In this document: positions 15,001 through 25,695 of the stretch, piece by piece | How positions within the stretch are numbered: position 1 is the first letter of the stretch | Layout: every line of letters begins with the position of its first letter | Source of the DNA: Chlorokybus atmophyticus | Lineage: Eukaryota; Streptophyta; Chlorokybophyceae; Chlorokybales; Chlorokybaceae | Direction: 5' to 3' | Assembly: GCA_009103225.1 (NCBI GenBank) | Contig: RHPI01003369.1 | Location: 574,068 to 638,067 of the forward strand | DNA length: 64,000 nt | The notes under the pieces: generated by a model | Database searches by the model: none | Told to the model about the DNA's origin: nothing | What the model saw: the letters and a program-made list of their open reading frames with translations, nothing else | Position numbers and translations under genes: made by a program

Positions 15001-15297
15001 GACCAGCTTCAACAGCTGTTTAAAGCAGCCGACCGCAGTCGAGCCGCAAGCGAGCGAGCGTCTTCATCTGAATCTACCGCGGAAGATGTTTGGGCTATCG
15101 CCATGCGAGAACGGTCGCAAAACATGGCGCTGCTGGCCTCCCGAGCGCCTTCAATTTTGGAATTCATTACCGAGCTGGAAGGTGCCCTTGATATCCAGGA
15201 AGCCCTGGACATCATGGGCCTTTTGGGCGATGTGCTCTCGAGTGGAGTCTCATCGTGCGACGCCTTCCTCCAGCAAGCGCTGGCATTCATTGGGTAG
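1..15297 (+). CDS. BIG: BIG/UBR4-type giant E3 ubiquitin ligase, 5' end outside the window
   Basis: Proposed exons: 1-697, 752-1041, 1211-3055, 3183-3992, 4062-4452, 4525-4817, 4933-5671, 5770-6390, 6471-6822, 6948-7185, 7283-8213, 8308-8898, 8969 (or 9026)-10687, 10854-11375, 11478-13604, 13800-14359, 14441-14540, 14656-15297. Every junction is GT-AG and keeps phase, giving about 4,490 codons to a TAG stop. Plant BIG and animal UBR4 have about 5,100 residues, so the N-terminal part is missing. Visible domains in order: alpha-helical repeats; an acidic stretch near 3690-3790; the UBR box with its Cys/His ligands (about 3810-4085, split by an intron); a beta-propeller-like region (4525-6390); a ZZ zinc finger (7417-7530, CxxC pairs); the Cys-rich block typical of BIG/UBR4 (10041-10210, CPRC...CRNC...CRQC...CNEC); and the C-terminal hemi-RING/UBR4 E3 module (CMVCREGYS at 13909 onward). 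The family recognises N-degrons and ubiquitinates targets; in plants BIG also affects auxin transport. No stop or frameshift is seen, so the gene looks functional. Confidence 0.93.
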
Positions 15298-17077
15298 CCA
15301 ACTGCGGACTCTCCACCTGTAGAGGTGAAGAAGTCTACTAACAACTTTGGAGGTTGTTTAGCAACCATAGTGCTCACACGCAGCGTGATTATTATGTGGG
15401 TTGCTTTGTAGATGTACCTTCTCTTAGTGCCATTGCATTGATGCGTGTACAGAGTTTTTAGTGCTGTCATGAGTTATGGCAGCTTGTCTTGCATGCCTTG
15501 CCTGTGTCACAAGTTAGTTAGGATCAGTATAATTATGCGTGTTTATGTGTGTGTTGTCCATGGCGTTGGTATACTTGTTGTATGATAGGGTGAGTCAGAC
15601 TTGTTGTATAACATGAATCTGAGGTCTGATATCCGCAAATCTTCCACCCACACGCGCTTGCTACCTGCGGCAATGTAGTGTGGCTGTGTTGCTGTGTGCA
15701 TTGTGTTGCTTACGTGGTTGGTAGGCATGGAGTGTGCTACATAGCATGAGCACACGCTTGCTGTGTAAGTAATGAGAGAGACCTACAGTGCACTGTGCAG
15801 CGTTTATGTGCCTACCGCTAACTTGTCGGTGCCCCTAGCCCAACCCTCAGCCCGTGCGCTCAGCTTCCTGTATGCTTAGGGTACGCATCGTAGTCATTTC
15901 AAATGTCACACACATGCTCATGTACAAGCAATCAGCATACAAGCACAAACTAGCATGCACAACCAACACCAACACAATTATTACACCCGGGGCCGTCCAC
16001 CACATTTATCCTACACCACACTAAGTGCCTTATATGCGATGCAAATAGCGAGCAGCAGGAGCAGGCAGCAACCAACCCATGACTCAACCGACCTGTAGAT
16101 CACAAGTCACAGGCGAGCGTCAGTCCTTGGGAAGTGGGCGAGTAGAGGAGCACGAGAGGCAAGGCAAGCGCAGGCAAGAGATGTGCGATGATGTGCTGTG
16201 CTTGCCTAGCTGGTGTTGTTCTGACTGTTGATTCGAATTAGGTCCTTGTTTCTGCTTCTGTAGGCAAAAACATAGTATAGACTAATCAATACAAGCAAGC
16301 TATCAACCACACAACCACACAACCGTAACCACACTTACCAACGTAGCTAGGCACACCACAGTTAGCTCGAGGTGTTAGAACAACAAGCAGGAGTAGGGCG
16401 AGCGGCAACAGCAGCAGCGGTAGCAACAAGTTAGCATTGGTCATTGGCGGCAAGCGTAGGGGCAGCTTTGGACAAGTGCGAACAGCAGCAAGTCATATGC
16501 AGCGTCAGACCAGGGCGGCAGCAGTACTGCTGCCGCCCTGGCTACTTAGCAAGCAAGTATGACAGTAGCAGCAGCGTGCTGGCCCCTCAGCAGCGGAATC
16601 AACGCCAGGCTGTAACCACAGTAGCACTTCACCTCTCTCTGCATATTATGTCAAAACAACCACAAAGACCCAGTGTCAAAGCCATAACGCTAACCCAGCA
16701 TCACAAGTCCAAGACATCCACAACGCGCATGCACAACACAATACAACTATGCACTACATACAGGGAGCGCTTTGTCACTGGCTTTGCAAATGGCTAATGA
16801 CGATGGTGGCTGAGGGGTACAATTTGCATGCGTTGCTTGCCAAACTGCACGTACGTCTATGCAAGAGCAGTTTACTGGTTTATGGGGCTTCCGGACAGCA
16901 CTTGCACTTACAATTAAAGTTGAGTGCCTCGCATGTGGTGCTATAGGGTAATGTGCTCGACACCGACAGACAATACAGTGCTCTCCTTCGACTAACAGGT
17001 AATACAAAGTGAGCGCATGCATGTCGGGGACGTGGACGGGAAGCAAGCAAATGCCCGCATGCATGCTGGTTGGCAGC
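15298..17077. other. Intergenic region downstream of BIG, no gene seen
   Basis: No frame here has length, splice pattern or similarity that I can support as coding. A TGTAA motif at 15764-15768, about 470 bp after the BIG stop, matches the green-algal polyadenylation signal, but this short motif is common by chance. From about 15900 the sequence becomes repetitive and rich in CA and GCA runs. A perfect 32-bp palindrome at 16510-16541 is listed separately. Confidence 0.5.
16510..16541. repeat. Perfect 32-bp palindrome without spacer
   Basis: The arm CCAGGGCGGCAGCAGT is followed directly by its reverse complement, giving a G+C-rich self-complementary block able to form a hairpin or cruciform. 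It lies in gene-free DNA and shows no terminator-like T run or coding context. Confidence 0.9.
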
Positions 17078-17307
17078 ATTATGACATTTGCTTATCAAGT
17101 TCAACATGATCGTTTTAAATGCTGATTGTATGAGTGATGTCGCCTGATGTAACATTTAATCCTAGCCCTAATGGCCGTCATGTCGCTTTATGTGATGTTT
17201 ATTATGACATTTGCTTATTCAGTTTTATATAAATGTCATAAATGATCTAGGAGTCATGTCGCCTGATGTGACGTTTTAACCCTAACCCTAATGGCCGTAA
17301 TGAGTTG
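17078..17307. repeat. Diverged tandem duplication (~123 + ~107 bp) with CCCTAA motifs
   Basis: Two adjacent units both begin ATTATGACATTTGCTTAT and both end in a CCCTAATGGCCGT block. The second copy contains TTAACCCTAACCCTAA, two telomere-like units in a row; the first has the degraded TAATCCTAGCCCTAA. The middle parts differ strongly, so this is an old duplication. Confidence 0.7.
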
Positions 17308-17799
17308 CGCAGATACATAGCACTGCATTGACAGCGACCGCGGTGGCTGTCAAGTCGTTATCCTGTAGTCGTTCACTGCCAGTTCCCTGCCACATCGTAC
17401 TTTGAAGCCGGTGCTGACACCACGGCTGCCAAGCAGGTAGCCCATTATCGACACCTGTCCTGCTGCCGTATCATCATCGTGGTCGGTCAGTTAACGCCGC
17501 CCCTGCTGCTGCTGCTTGCATTTACTTTGCAATAGGCCCTTAGCCGGCCCTGATGTATATAGTTACGTATGCTATTGCTTGTTTGCTGGGTTTGGGTGTG
17601 CGAATGCATCAGCATGGTTGCGCATGTGTGGCACAGCCTATTCGATAGATAGTGGCCAACCCGAAGCCGCACACGCGGCCGTCGTTGCTCTCTTCAACAG
17701 AGCCACGCCATGAGCCCGTTGTAGTGCACAAGCAAGCCGCTGCCTGTAGATTGAGATAAACCTAGATATATGTGTCGTATGCAACCCCAGGTGCTAGAC
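17308..17799. other. Gene-free spacer
   Basis: No coding region, RNA gene or clear repeat is visible. The frames that stay open are short and have no protein-like composition. Confidence 0.4.
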
Positions 17800-18177
17800 C
17801 ACAGCGCGCGCAGTCGGCAATCCTGCTCACGGAACGAAGCTCTCAGGGTGCCAAACGTCTCCGCTGCCAAAAGGCTGAACTTGTTTCTCTTGGCGCGCGA
17901 TTACTGTAATACCGACAGCCAACTCGGCTGCACGCGCTCTCCCTCTTGACTGCTCGCTGCATGTGGTAACAGTGGTGTCCAACAGTCGGCGTCAGTTGGT
18001 CGGTCGGTCTGTCGAGGCCTGGCTCCGAAGCCACCTGGTCCAATCAACGTCCCTGCAACTCCGTTAATGGAATTGGCATGAACAAGAGCGCTTCCTGCTG
18101 ACCGAGTACCCCGCTTCCCGTAGAACATATTACGCCTCGTCACACAGGGCGTTGTGCAAGGCTTTGCGCGGACGACC
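17800..18177 (-). pseudogene. Reverse-transcriptase C-terminal remnant, distal half
   Basis: On the - strand the piece next to the LTR reads RKALHNALCDEA, then after a stop VLREAGYSVSRK. This resembles the region that follows the 'CxCG...GH..L.C' motif at the end of some non-LTR-type reverse transcriptases. It is the continuation, in order and orientation, of the remnant at 40302-40880; the - strand Ty3/gypsy element separates the two halves. Stops and frameshifts are frequent and the outer limit is approximate. Confidence 0.4.
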
Positions 18178-18514
18178 TGTAAAGGGAGAAAGCCAAACTC
18201 CCCCTTTAATCCTCTACCCCAACACGCACGTCAACGACCCTACCTACGATGCCGCTGTGACAGTCATGGTAAAGAACTCTCGTCCCCACCACTCACTATC
18301 AGCTTCAGCTTTGACCAGTCTGATTGATATGAACCAGATAGGGTACGAGTCATGGATATCGCCCGTTGAGACTCATAATTTACATGAGACTCATATAAGG
18401 GTCTGGATAAGCATCGAGCGAGGAACCCATGGAGCTTAGCATGTGATTGACCACTTAAGATCATATGAAATGATGTTAAGGTGAAAACCTGAAGTATAAG
18501 AAACGCCCTTGACA
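18178..18514 (-). repeat. 3' LTR of the - strand Ty3/gypsy element
   Basis: Starts TG and ends CA. It aligns over its whole length with 39973-40301, with shared blocks such as GGTAAAGAACTC, GACTCATA and GAGCGAGGAAC, but with many substitutions and small indels. The two copies differ clearly more than the LTR pair of the + strand element, so this insertion is older. Confidence 0.8.
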
Positions 18515-18689
18515 TTGTTCCCCCTCAAAGAAGGCAGCGCCCGACACCGTTAATCAGATAACGCCAACATCGGATCCGATCCCGAAGAGGGACGAGGGTT
18601 GCACACTGAAGACATGCTGCCTCACGCCCTGTTAGTAATGCGGTGGGCACACACGCTAGCGAGTTGCATTCCAAAAAAACCTGGCTTTA

Positions 18690-20135
18690 TCAAGTTCCTT
18701 TCGGGCTCACCCACGTGTTGTGCTCAACACCATACCCTTTCCACTTGATCAGATATGACGTGCATCCACGCTTATCAATCTTATAATCAAGTATATCCTC
18801 CACATCATATTCCGGGCCCCTCACTGTCATCCAGAACAACAGCAGTAGGTGGGGGTTGAGTCCGTCAGTACAATAGGCTGCAAAGAGGCTCACGGAAAAG
18901 ACATCATGTATCTTTTCCATCGATGCTGGCAACTCAAACCGGTATGCAAGTTTGCCAACTCGCTCGCGTACTGCGACGGTACTACAAAGCGTGGCATGAG
19001 TTTGCGGGTACCCTTTGCTTTAAATGACAAGTTCTTGGTGCTTAGCAACACCATGTCACCAATGTCAAACTCAACATTACGCCGATGCTTATTAGCATAC
19101 GCTTTGCATCGATCTTGCACCGCATGCATGCACTCACGTGCTCGTTGCGTGCTTGATTGCAAGTCAATTGCAAGATTGCATGCAGCTGGCACCTTATCAT
19201 TAGGTGGCATCTTTATATCAGCCACCCCCAGTGGGTGTTTGCTATGGTTACCCAAGAAGGGTGTGTTGTTGATGCTCGCTTGCCAAGCATTACTTATGGC
19301 AAACTTTGCCATGGCCAAGTAAACATCCCAATCAGTTTAATTACGTGCAACGTAATGTTGCAAAATCTCTTCCACAATCTGGTTGGCACATTTGGTTTGC
19401 CCCTCCGTCTGAGGATGAAACGCAGTGCTCATGTCATGGTCAATGTGTACGAAGACAGACACTAATCTCAAAAATTAAGACGTAAATCTCGGAGCTCTAT
19501 CCGACGCAATGTTGCATGGCAAACCATGCAAACGGAACACTGAGGAGAGGATCAGCCACCACAAATCCCACAATCGTTGTATGGCCTGAGGTAGTCTTTG
19601 GTAACTCAGTAATGAGGTTCATATTGACACTCCCAACTCATCATCAGCAATGGGATAGGCATTCGTTGCAGAAGGCCAGACATTTTTTGCCGTCTCGGCT
19701 TGTTGCGCTAACATGCATCGCTTGTCGCAACATACCGATCGACATCCACTGTAACCTGGCCCAGTAAAAGTGTTGTTGGGTAGCAGCGGTAGTCTTGGAC
19801 CGCCCAAAATGATCAGCATGCGGGGGGTCATGCATACTAGTGATACACTCACTGCGCAAACCATTATGATCAGGTATGGCAAAAGCATTGCCCTTGTACC
19901 ATAGTCCATCCCGCATCTCAAGGCCCTTTACGTGTTCATGGTTATCAAACCAAGGGTCACATTTGTACCCAGTCTTGACACAAGACGAGAATGATTTGTC
20001 CGGTGTAACCGTCGCAATATTTTTCCCCTGCCGGCCGATCAAATATCGGCAACGGCCGTGCACCTGGAGATACTTATTTAGACTGTCGTGGCTCAGTCCA
20101 CCTATAATCTCGTTACACGTGCCTGAGTATAACAC
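18690..20135 (-). pseudogene. Integrase plus chromodomain of the - strand Ty3/gypsy element
   Basis: Reading from 20135 down, the - strand shows the integrase zinc-binding region (HADHFGRSKTTAATQQHFYW), a broken catalytic core, the C-terminal part of the integrase (19318-18890, ending in FDIGDMVLLSTKNLSF), and a chromodomain (18932-18690, SYLIKWKGYGVEHNTW). Chromodomains of this kind steer chromovirus integration to marked chromatin. The frame changes at least three times and there are in-frame stops, so the gene is dead. Confidence 0.8.
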
Positions 20136-21550
20136 CCGTCCCCGGCCGTTTACACAAAGGGACTAACTTGGACGGACAGGTACCTGTCAGTTACGTACTC
20201 GTTAGGCAAAAGGGACTTAACCTAACTAACCGGTACCTGTTGGTTAGGTACAGTTAGTGTACCGGTGACTGTACACTAACTTAGTGTGACTAACAGGTAC
20301 CTGATGGTACCTTTTCCCTACCAACCGTTATTGATAGGTATGTCAAAAGGTACCTGTTAGTACCGTTCATGATTAAATACTCAAATGCGTGACAAGCAAG
20401 ACGGCGACTAAAAGAAAATACAGTATATATTGCAAGTTACAAAAGTACTACAATGTATGCACAATCTGAACTACCTATTGTGAGCTACTACTACCATTAC
20501 TACTAACCTAGTCTAAGGCCTTAATAGAAACCGGCGCTCCTGCACCGCGCTCCACCTCCGCCGCCGCTCGTTATCCACCGCCGCTCCTGCAAAGCACAAT
20601 GCAATTAATCAAGCGCTGTCAATAGAAACATACACAACCTTCACACTCGCATGCTGGCGCTTGCCATACCGCCGCCGCCGCCGCTGCCTAGTTTGGCTTG
20701 GCCTAATTTGGTCTGGCCAGGGCCGCCCTGAGACAAGAATGGCAATTAGCTTGCATGCGCATAGCAATGTCAGCATACAAGCTTACTTCCTGTAGGCCGT
20801 CACCGTCGCCGCCGCCATCGCCTAGCGCTCACCTATTCAACACTTCAAGCCGTTGAGCGTTTCAATGACTTGGGCTGCCCAAAACATCTAAATGCTCAAC
20901 GGTACAATGGCACCGTCGTACCATTGAAATGGTACGATGATGTTATTATAGCAGTGGAAATTTTGTACCATTAATATAGTACGATAGTTGCATTGTACCA
21001 CCGTCCCGACTTACCGGCATTACTCGCATATAGGGACGGGCGGTAACTTGCTTGCATAACCGTTAGGTCGCCGCCGCGTTAAGTGCACGTTCGGCGGTCG
21101 ACCGTCACTTAATAGACGCGATAAGGTCATCTGATAGGGACCAACGATGACTGGCTTGCCACAGTAGGCAGGCCGTTGCGCATACTTTCCGACGTTCAAG
21201 GTATGACCAACGGTCGGCCGTCACTGTATGTGACGAAAACGTGACTTATTTGCTATACAGATAGGTCGCCATCGCGCAAATGGGACGATCGACAATCGGC
21301 CGTCATTTCAAAGTGCGGTGTTGCCGTCACAGGCAGGCCGCCATTGATTGTACCTGTTGGCCGACCGCTTGCCGTTGGTATATGTTGCTTAATAGTAACG
21401 ACCGTCATAAAAAGTCCCTATATGGACCAATCCATTACTTCAGGTAGAATCAGGCAGGGTCAGGCACCCGTCAGTCCCTCAATCCCTTGTCAGTGACTGT
21501 GTAAAATTTGCGACGACAGCAAAAAAGGCATTGATGTATGCCCGAATGTT
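20136..21550. mobile_element. Unidentified insertion between RNase H and integrase of the - strand element
   Basis: The - strand pol frame breaks near 21555 (after RFDFE) and resumes near 20128 (VLYSGTCNEII), so about 1.4 kb has been inserted. The insert has no coding frame I recognise. Its left part repeats GGTACCTG/CAGGTACC several times in both orientations (20178-20370); its right part repeats TCGGCCGTCA/GGTCGCC blocks (21061-21400), and GCC-triplet runs lie between. Such sub-terminal repeats are typical of non-autonomous DNA transposons. I could not find convincing terminal inverted repeats or a target duplication. Confidence 0.45.
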
Positions 21551-21551
21551 G

Positions 21552-21897
21552 TTAAGACGGTTCGAAATCAAAACGAGATGAAAACTCAATCAAGCGTGCT
21601 TTGCGATGAGAAAGCATTGGCTGAGTTTGAAAGGACACGAGAGGGTTGTAATAAGTTATCACTGTAAAGTGTACGCCCTCGAAAAAGCAACGCCATGTTT
21701 TCAGTGCATGCATCACACTTAATAGTTCTTGCCCAGTAGTGGTATAATGTACCACTAGTTGTAGTTGACCTCAGCCGGAGTGAACTTGCGGGACGTATAA
21801 GCATACACGAGATCATCTTGCATGAGCACCGCACCACATCCGAACTTGGAAGCACCACTAATCACAGTGAAATGTTTCTTCCAATTTGGCATTGCCA
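21552..21897 (-). pseudogene. RNase H, distal part, of the - strand Ty3/gypsy element
   Basis: The - strand reads FGCGAVLMQDD, then TSRKFTPAEVNYN, a stop, and TTGQELLSVMHALKTWRCFF, the usual Ty3/gypsy RNase H signature. Its first residues continue directly from the frame that ends at 36086 once the + strand element and one copy of its target duplication are left out, which proves the nested insertion. Confidence 0.75.
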
Positions 21898-21902
21898 GTA
21901 CA

Positions 21903-22583
21903 TGTAACAGTCGAGGCCAAGTTTCATGATTTGATGACCTTTTTTAGCCCATTTATCGAGCACCACGTTTTCATGACTTGTGGCAGATATCGGCGAGTTA
22001 TGAGTCTGCCGCGGATATCGACCGGGGCCCCAGGACCAGTCCGGAAGGTGCCAGACAACGGAGGGGCCAGTCGAGAAGGCCTCGACCAGATTTCTGGAAG
22101 GGCCTGGCGCCAAGTAGTATAACTTGACCATATGAGCACCTAACCAGGAGTTCTTTGGCGCGTAAGAAAGGTCTAGAAGTATACTACAAGGTTCCGCAAT
22201 AACATCTTAGCATCTAGTTTTGTGTAGCACGAAAATCGTCTAGACAGTAGCATGTGCAAACTGATAGGTATAAAAGCGACATTCCACAATGTGCAATACA
22301 ACCTTTAGCTCCCTAGTTTCTGGTGTGCAAGCTTGGTGGTGGTTAGCAGGGGTTGCTAGCATGTGTCCACTGGTGGGTGTGTGCTTGTTTGTGTGACTAT
22401 CCAAGGCGCTACACAAGTCAGTGTGTAGCTTGGAGCGCATGCGCGTGCGCACGCGAGTGGCGGGGCGCGCGTGTGTGCTTGGCAGAGGGGGCAAGGTTCT
22501 GGTGTGAATACCGTGTCTTGGTGAGAGAGTTGTTGTTGTTGATTGGACCAACTCACAGGTGATAAGGCACGAGCACCGTCACA
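21903..22583 (+). repeat. 5' LTR of the + strand Ty3/gypsy element
   Basis: Begins TGTAACAGTCGAGGCC and ends GTCACA. It matches 35423-36080 over its full length with few substitutions; the main differences are short indels such as an extra GTTATGA near 21995 and extra GTTGTT near 22530. The end was placed so that both copies leave the GTACA target duplication; the right copy then ends GTCAAA, one substitution from CA. Confidence 0.9.
22269..22276 (+). promoter_or_regulatory. TATA box of the 5' LTR
   Basis: TATAAAAG, conserved at the same place in the right LTR (35779-35786). It lies about 310 bp before the LTR end, a plausible U3/R promoter position for transcription of the retroelement. Confidence 0.6.
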
Positions 22584-22585
22584 AC

Positions 22586-22601
22586 TGGTATTGGAGCACG
22601 G
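22586..22601 (+). other. Primer-binding site
   Basis: TGGTATTGGAGCACGG starts two bases after the 5' LTR. It resembles the TGGTATCAGAGC primer site complementary to the 3' end of initiator tRNA-Met used by many plant Ty3/gypsy elements, with two mismatches in the core. Confidence 0.65.
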
Positions 22602-22623
22602 TTTACGGTGAGAGAGGAAGTGT

Positions 22624-23711
22624 GTGGGCGGTTACACTTTTCATCCGGAAGCGGAGTGTAATATGTTAGTGGAGATGGAGAATGCTCGCATGGAAGAGCT
22701 TCAAGCTGCCATCTTAGCATTGAGGGAAGAGCTTCATCACACTCAAGCGGCGGCACAAGCACAACGCGAGGCGTATGAGCATGCGATGGCGCGTGTACAA
22801 GTTCCCATGGCATCAAGCTTGCGCGTGCATGTGAAGGTGCCAAAGCCCAAGCCATTCAAGGGTCAACGTGATAGAAATGCAGTAGACGAATGGACTTTCC
22901 AAGTATCGTTGTGGTTGAAGCTCACGGAGGTGCCCACGCATCTGCACATAGAGGTTGCAGCGACATTGCTTGAAGGTGCAGCACTTGTATGGTGGAGACA
23001 TCGTTGTACGCGTGTTGCAAGTGGTTTGGCGCTACCATTGACCACCATGGAAGATATGGCTCTGGAGATCAGTTTGTTCCTGTGGAGAGTGTGAAGGCCG
23101 CACGCGATAAAATTGCAGCCCTTGTGCAAACGGGGTCGGTGACGGCGTACACGGCTACGTTTAATCATTTGATGATGTCCATACCCAACATGACCGAGGA
23201 AGAGCAATTTGACAAGTACACCCATGGTTTGAAACCGTTGAGGCGCAAAGAAGTGGAGCTACGGGACCCTAAAACTTTGGCGGAAGCTATACGCATCGCG
23301 GAGCGTCTCGACGCGCTGTACTTCAAGTCTTCTGCAACAAACGCTGATCGGAGGCGTGGGAGCAAGCAAGAGCGTGGTGATCAGCCTAGGGGAAGCTTTG
23401 AACATGCATGGACACGAAGGGAACCAAGTTCACAACTTGCAAAGGAAGGTGGAGCTGATTTTGGACCATCATGAATGGAGGTGGGTGCCGTACACACGCG
23501 TAACGGCGTGGCGAAACACGGTGGATGTGGTGAGGCAGGTAGCAGCGTGTGCAAGTGTTACGTGTGCGGTTCAACAGAACATTTGGCGTTCAATTGCTTG
23601 AAGCGGCACACGCAAACATCTGCATCAGCTGGCAACACATATCGCGACGCATCAACGCAATGGAGGAAGATGGCGTGGAGAATCAGGGAAACGACTCCCC
23701 CCAGTAGGTAA
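22624..23711 (+). pseudogene. gag of the + strand Ty3/gypsy element
   Basis: The first part (22624 to about 23090) has a coiled-coil-like start followed by PKPKPFKGQRDRNAVDEW, typical of Retrotrans_gag. A second frame (about 23085-23474) continues with KAARDKIAALVQTGSVTAYT and ELRDPKTLAEAIRIAERLD. A third frame holds the nucleocapsid zinc knuckle CYVCGSTEHLAFNC (CX2CX4HX4C, about 23558-23600). The three pieces lie in three frames, so two frameshifts have broken the gene. Confidence 0.8.
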
Positions 23712-23820
23712 GGAAGCTATTGCTGGGGATGAGGGGGAGCCTCACGCACAAATGAAGATGTGACATCGCAACCACGGAAGCAAATGAAGGTGGCTATGAA
23801 CACGCCCATGGTGGTAAGTT

Positions 23821-24383
23821 ATGCAAGCGAGGAGGCAACAAAGTATGTTGGCACGCATTTGCGATGACCGAGGACAATGGAGGGAGTGCAACCTTATGGT
23901 TGATAGTGGAGCAAACAGCAACTTCATGAGTGAGAAGGTTGCACGGCGCTACGGTTGGCTTTCACCATTACGAGGAGGAGACGTGAAGCTCGCTAATGGG
24001 GAACCACCCTCTAGAGGTACCGGTGCTGCGTTTTTAACCAAGGAGTTGTGTGTTCACATGGGGAAGTTGAAAAAGTGAATGTGCACTTCTGCTGCATCAC
24101 CCTACGGAACGGGTTTGATGGAATTTTGGGACCGTGGCTGTGGCAACCTAACCCATCTATCGACTGGAGGAAGCGTGTGCTCACCATCAACGGAAACGAT
24201 GGAGAGTCCATTCAAGGTCTACACGCGTGCTTCATTGAAGTGGAAAACCACTCTTGCGAGGAAGCAAGAAGGGCTTTGTCATATCTGCATCGGACGTCGC
24301 TAAGGCAAGTATGCACACGTGTGTTGAGCATCTGCAAGGGGATACACCGGAAAGGCATGGCACGCGCAATCAGGTGGGGTTAG
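23821..24383 (+). pseudogene. Aspartic protease of the + strand Ty3/gypsy element
   Basis: LMVDSGANSNFMSEKVARR at about 23896 is the retropepsin active-site region (D-S-G-A). The frame then shifts, and 24048-24383 carries the distal protease with FDGILGPWLWQ, the flap-end ILGxxWL-like motif. The linker toward reverse transcriptase runs to about 24573 (KLVWDYQDI), where foreign sequence begins. Confidence 0.75.
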
Positions 24384-25088
24384 CATTGCTCAAGTTTCCT
24401 ATGTGCAACTGAGGAGGCTGCTTTCTCCACGAAAAGCGAAGGCTGCATGGTTGTGCAAGGTGCGTCGATGCACATTAAAGTCAGCACCGAAGCTGAGTGA
24501 CTGCACTGAGATAGCCACAATGGACCCCACGATAGAGGTGTGCAAACTTGTTTGGGACTACCAAGATATCAACATCATTAGAAATGGGTTTCGGAAAGTT
24601 AGGCTGGATGCGCAACTTTGTAATGGACGGAGCCGGATATAAATTGCGGATTTCGTAAACTTCACGGAGGTTTTGTATATATGTTGTGGCTGTAGCCGAA
24701 ATATTGTTACAACCTGTCACAAACGGCACTCCGCTGGTGACAATTGTAAGCACTGAATCCTCAACAACGTTGAGGATTCGGCATTGACGTAATTGAAGGT
24801 TTAGTTCGTGAGAAAGGCATGTGTAAATCGTGATTACGGTTGTAACCAAATCATTAACAATGCGACTGTACTCCACGCAATTGAGGACGCGGCGGTAGTA
24901 TAAAAATGCATTGACGCTGCATGCTAAAGCTATACACATCATCATGTACGTTGTGATCGATTCCATTAATAATACACCAATGTATATACTTAACAGGGTG
25001 TGTGTTACAATTGTTGCTTGCACTAGTACTAACCCTGATGATTTCATGACCTCATCATTGCCAAGATCAACCCCACGGCCTATCAATG

Positions 25089-25129
25089 GCTTGCCCCGCG
25101 GCTTGCTAGTAGCAGGCCGCGGGGCAAGC
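25089..25129. repeat. G+C-rich hairpin (14-bp arms)
   Basis: GCTTGCCCCGCGGC is followed after 13 bases by its exact reverse complement. It stands out in otherwise A+T-rich DNA and has no T tract, so it is not an obvious terminator. Confidence 0.75.
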
Positions 25130-25384
25130 AAGTACATGTAGAAGGCTGCTACTTGCATGTGTTATGATTAGTACAAGCACATGAGTTAAATACTTCCCCA
25201 ACTCACCGCAAACAACCTTGCCATAACAGGTGATGCAGGGAACTTAATGCAAACATCTGCCAATTATAAAGCGCTGCGATTGGACGGGACGGCAGGTCTA
25301 ACACATTGTTCATCTTGAAGTCACCTACATCCCCGTAATTTCCTTCACGATTATGGATTAAGAATAAAAACACAGGTACCGGTA

Positions 25385-25495
25385 GCCGTATACATATAAA
25401 CGGCTACCGGCTTATAGATGTATATACATGTATACATATATACATTGTATATACATATGTATATGTATATATATATACATATATATATGTATGAC
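25385..25495. repeat. TA/GTATATAC simple repeat
   Basis: Alternating TATA, TACATATA and GTATAC motifs over about 110 bp form an imperfect A+T-rich microsatellite containing many short palindromes. Confidence 0.8.
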
Positions 25496-25602
25496 TACTA
25501 TATCCATGCGTGCAATCCATTCAACAATTCTTGCGACATGTAAGACAAGTAGGGCAACTTAAAAAGGTAATGAGAGGTACACTTGCTATGCTACGTGTCT
25601 TG

Positions 25603-25695
25603 TGTCGTTGTAGTCTAGTTGGTTAGGGTTTAGGTCGTAAGTCGTTGCGTGCAAACCCGACAAGCGCATCCGCACACGTTCGAAACCCGGCGACG
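25603..25695 (+). repeat. tRNA-like (SINE-type) segment with A and B boxes
   Basis: TAGTCTAGTTGG (25611-25622) fits the RNA polymerase III A box TRGCNNAGYNGG with one mismatch. GTTCGAAACCC (25678-25688) fits the B box GGTTCGANNCC. GTCGTTG before the A box can pair, with wobbles, with CGGCGAC after the B box, like an acceptor stem. The T-stem does not pair and the A-B spacing is long for a plain tRNA, so I read it as a tRNA-derived SINE head rather than a working tRNA gene. Confidence 0.4.

Noticed and set aside
24481-25158. 225-codon open frame on the - strand with hydrophobic stretches
   Set aside because: It runs antisense through the pol linker of the + strand element and into an A+T-rich insert, has no recognisable domain, and its start is in low-complexity sequence. 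Chance opening is more likely.
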